Source of the DNA: Rhynchopus sp. YZ270_cl-10
Taxonomy: Eukaryota > Euglenozoa > Diplonemea > Diplonemida > Diplonemidae
DNA length: 64,000 nucleotides
Direction: 5' to 3'
Assembly: GCA_964035575.1 (NCBI GenBank)
Contig: OZ037883.1
Coordinates: forward strand, 434,001 to 498,000
In this document: in pieces, positions 63,545 to 64,000 of the stretch
How the letters are laid out: the number at the start of each line of letters is the position of its first letter
Numbering within the stretch: position 1 is the stretch's first letter
Notes under the pieces: generated by a model
What the model was told of the DNA's origin: nothing
The model's input: only the letters and a program-made list of their open reading frames with translations
Databases searched by the model: none
Program-made: the position numbers and the translations under genes

Positions 63545-64000
63545 TAGTTTTTTTTGTTTTAAAATACCCAGCTGTTTTTAACTGCTTCGTTATGTTTTGG
63601 TGTTGATATCGAACAAATAAAAAAAATCCCCCTTCCCCCTCCTCGGGTTCTGTACTCAAAAATGCCGGAAGAGAGTTGCGGTTTTTTTTTTTGTCGATAT
63701 TCTTGAGCTAATCATGCCAATTTTAGTTTTGTTTAATTTTTGGTTGTTCACTTGTTCAGTATTTTTTTTCCATAGTTTTTTGGGGTGAAGAGAGCTTTAA
63801 ATGAAGCAAGAAAGAAGGGGGGGAAAAAGAGAGAGAAATAAAGAAGTCCCGACAGATGAATGGATCTCACAAAAAATAAAAAAGAGTGAAGTTGAAAGTT
63901 GCTAACGCCTCACCAGACAATCGGCGGACGCAGCAACAAAGGGAGAACGCATCTATTATTTTCAATCGGAGGATAACGCCTTTTTTTTTTTTTTTTTTTT
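63545..64000. other. Right edge, cassette field continues
   Basis: An HF-E remnant (CGGGTTCTGTACTCAAAAATG, 63653-63665) and one HF-C copy (63885). Ends in a T run at the window edge. Confidence 0.4.
63885..63940 (+). repeat. HF-C cassette with GTTGC stem, long-loop subtype
   Basis: GTTGC (63898-63902) pairs with GCAAC (63933-63937); head GTGAAGTTGAAA intact. Same stem exchange as at 28600 but in the other loop subtype. Confidence 0.7.

Noticed and set aside
2180-63940. Repeated hairpins taken as CRISPR repeats
   Set aside because: Spacing is irregular, several families are mixed, there are no spacers of fixed length and no cas genes.

Overview
The window looks like nuclear DNA of a single-celled eukaryote with a large, gene-poor genome. 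GT-AG introns, piggyBac and Tc1/mariner remnants, many poly-A/T runs and only two confident host genes in 64 kb point that way; nothing looks bacterial, organellar or CRISPR-like. The lineage is not settled. One gene has a long pyrimidine tract and AG 14 bases before its ATG, as a trans-splicing euglenozoan or dinoflagellate relative would, but an ordinary 5'UTR intron fits as well.

Layout. Bases 1-692 (minus) are the 5' end of a six-helix membrane protein that runs off the left edge. Bases 993-2001 are a truncated mariner, and 2603-3631 is a palindromic TA-flanked element. About 4.6 kb holds a broken ubiquitin-protease-like segment. Bases 6578-11737 form a GC-richer mobile element of A...BA...B form (split direct repeats), with an internal duplication and a 41-bp tandem array. 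Bases 12093-13855 (minus) are the best gene: a two-exon Lys/Ala/Pro-rich protein like a giant histone H1 tail, with SUMO-interacting-type motifs, joined by a 54-nt intron to a DPY30-like C-terminus.

From about 14 kb to the right end the DNA is a field of short structured cassettes separated by A or T runs, roughly one per 200-500 bp. At least six families recur (called HF-A to HF-G here). Copies often differ on both sides of a stem so that pairing is kept. Larger elements interrupt this field: three TTACTGGG-ended MITEs, two related foldbacks (21744-22350 and 55029-56052), a 91-copy heptamer array (35503-36138), a piggyBac relic with TTAA ends (43468-45072), a second mariner (57351-58364), a CpG-rich foldback with a 6-bp target duplication (59121-59569), and elements with TGGTG termini and 5-bp duplications, the largest (61009-63539) holding an intron-containing gene relic.

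The two host genes are read on the same strand but show no functional link. The most unusual content is the cassette field and the H1-like/DPY30-like gene.
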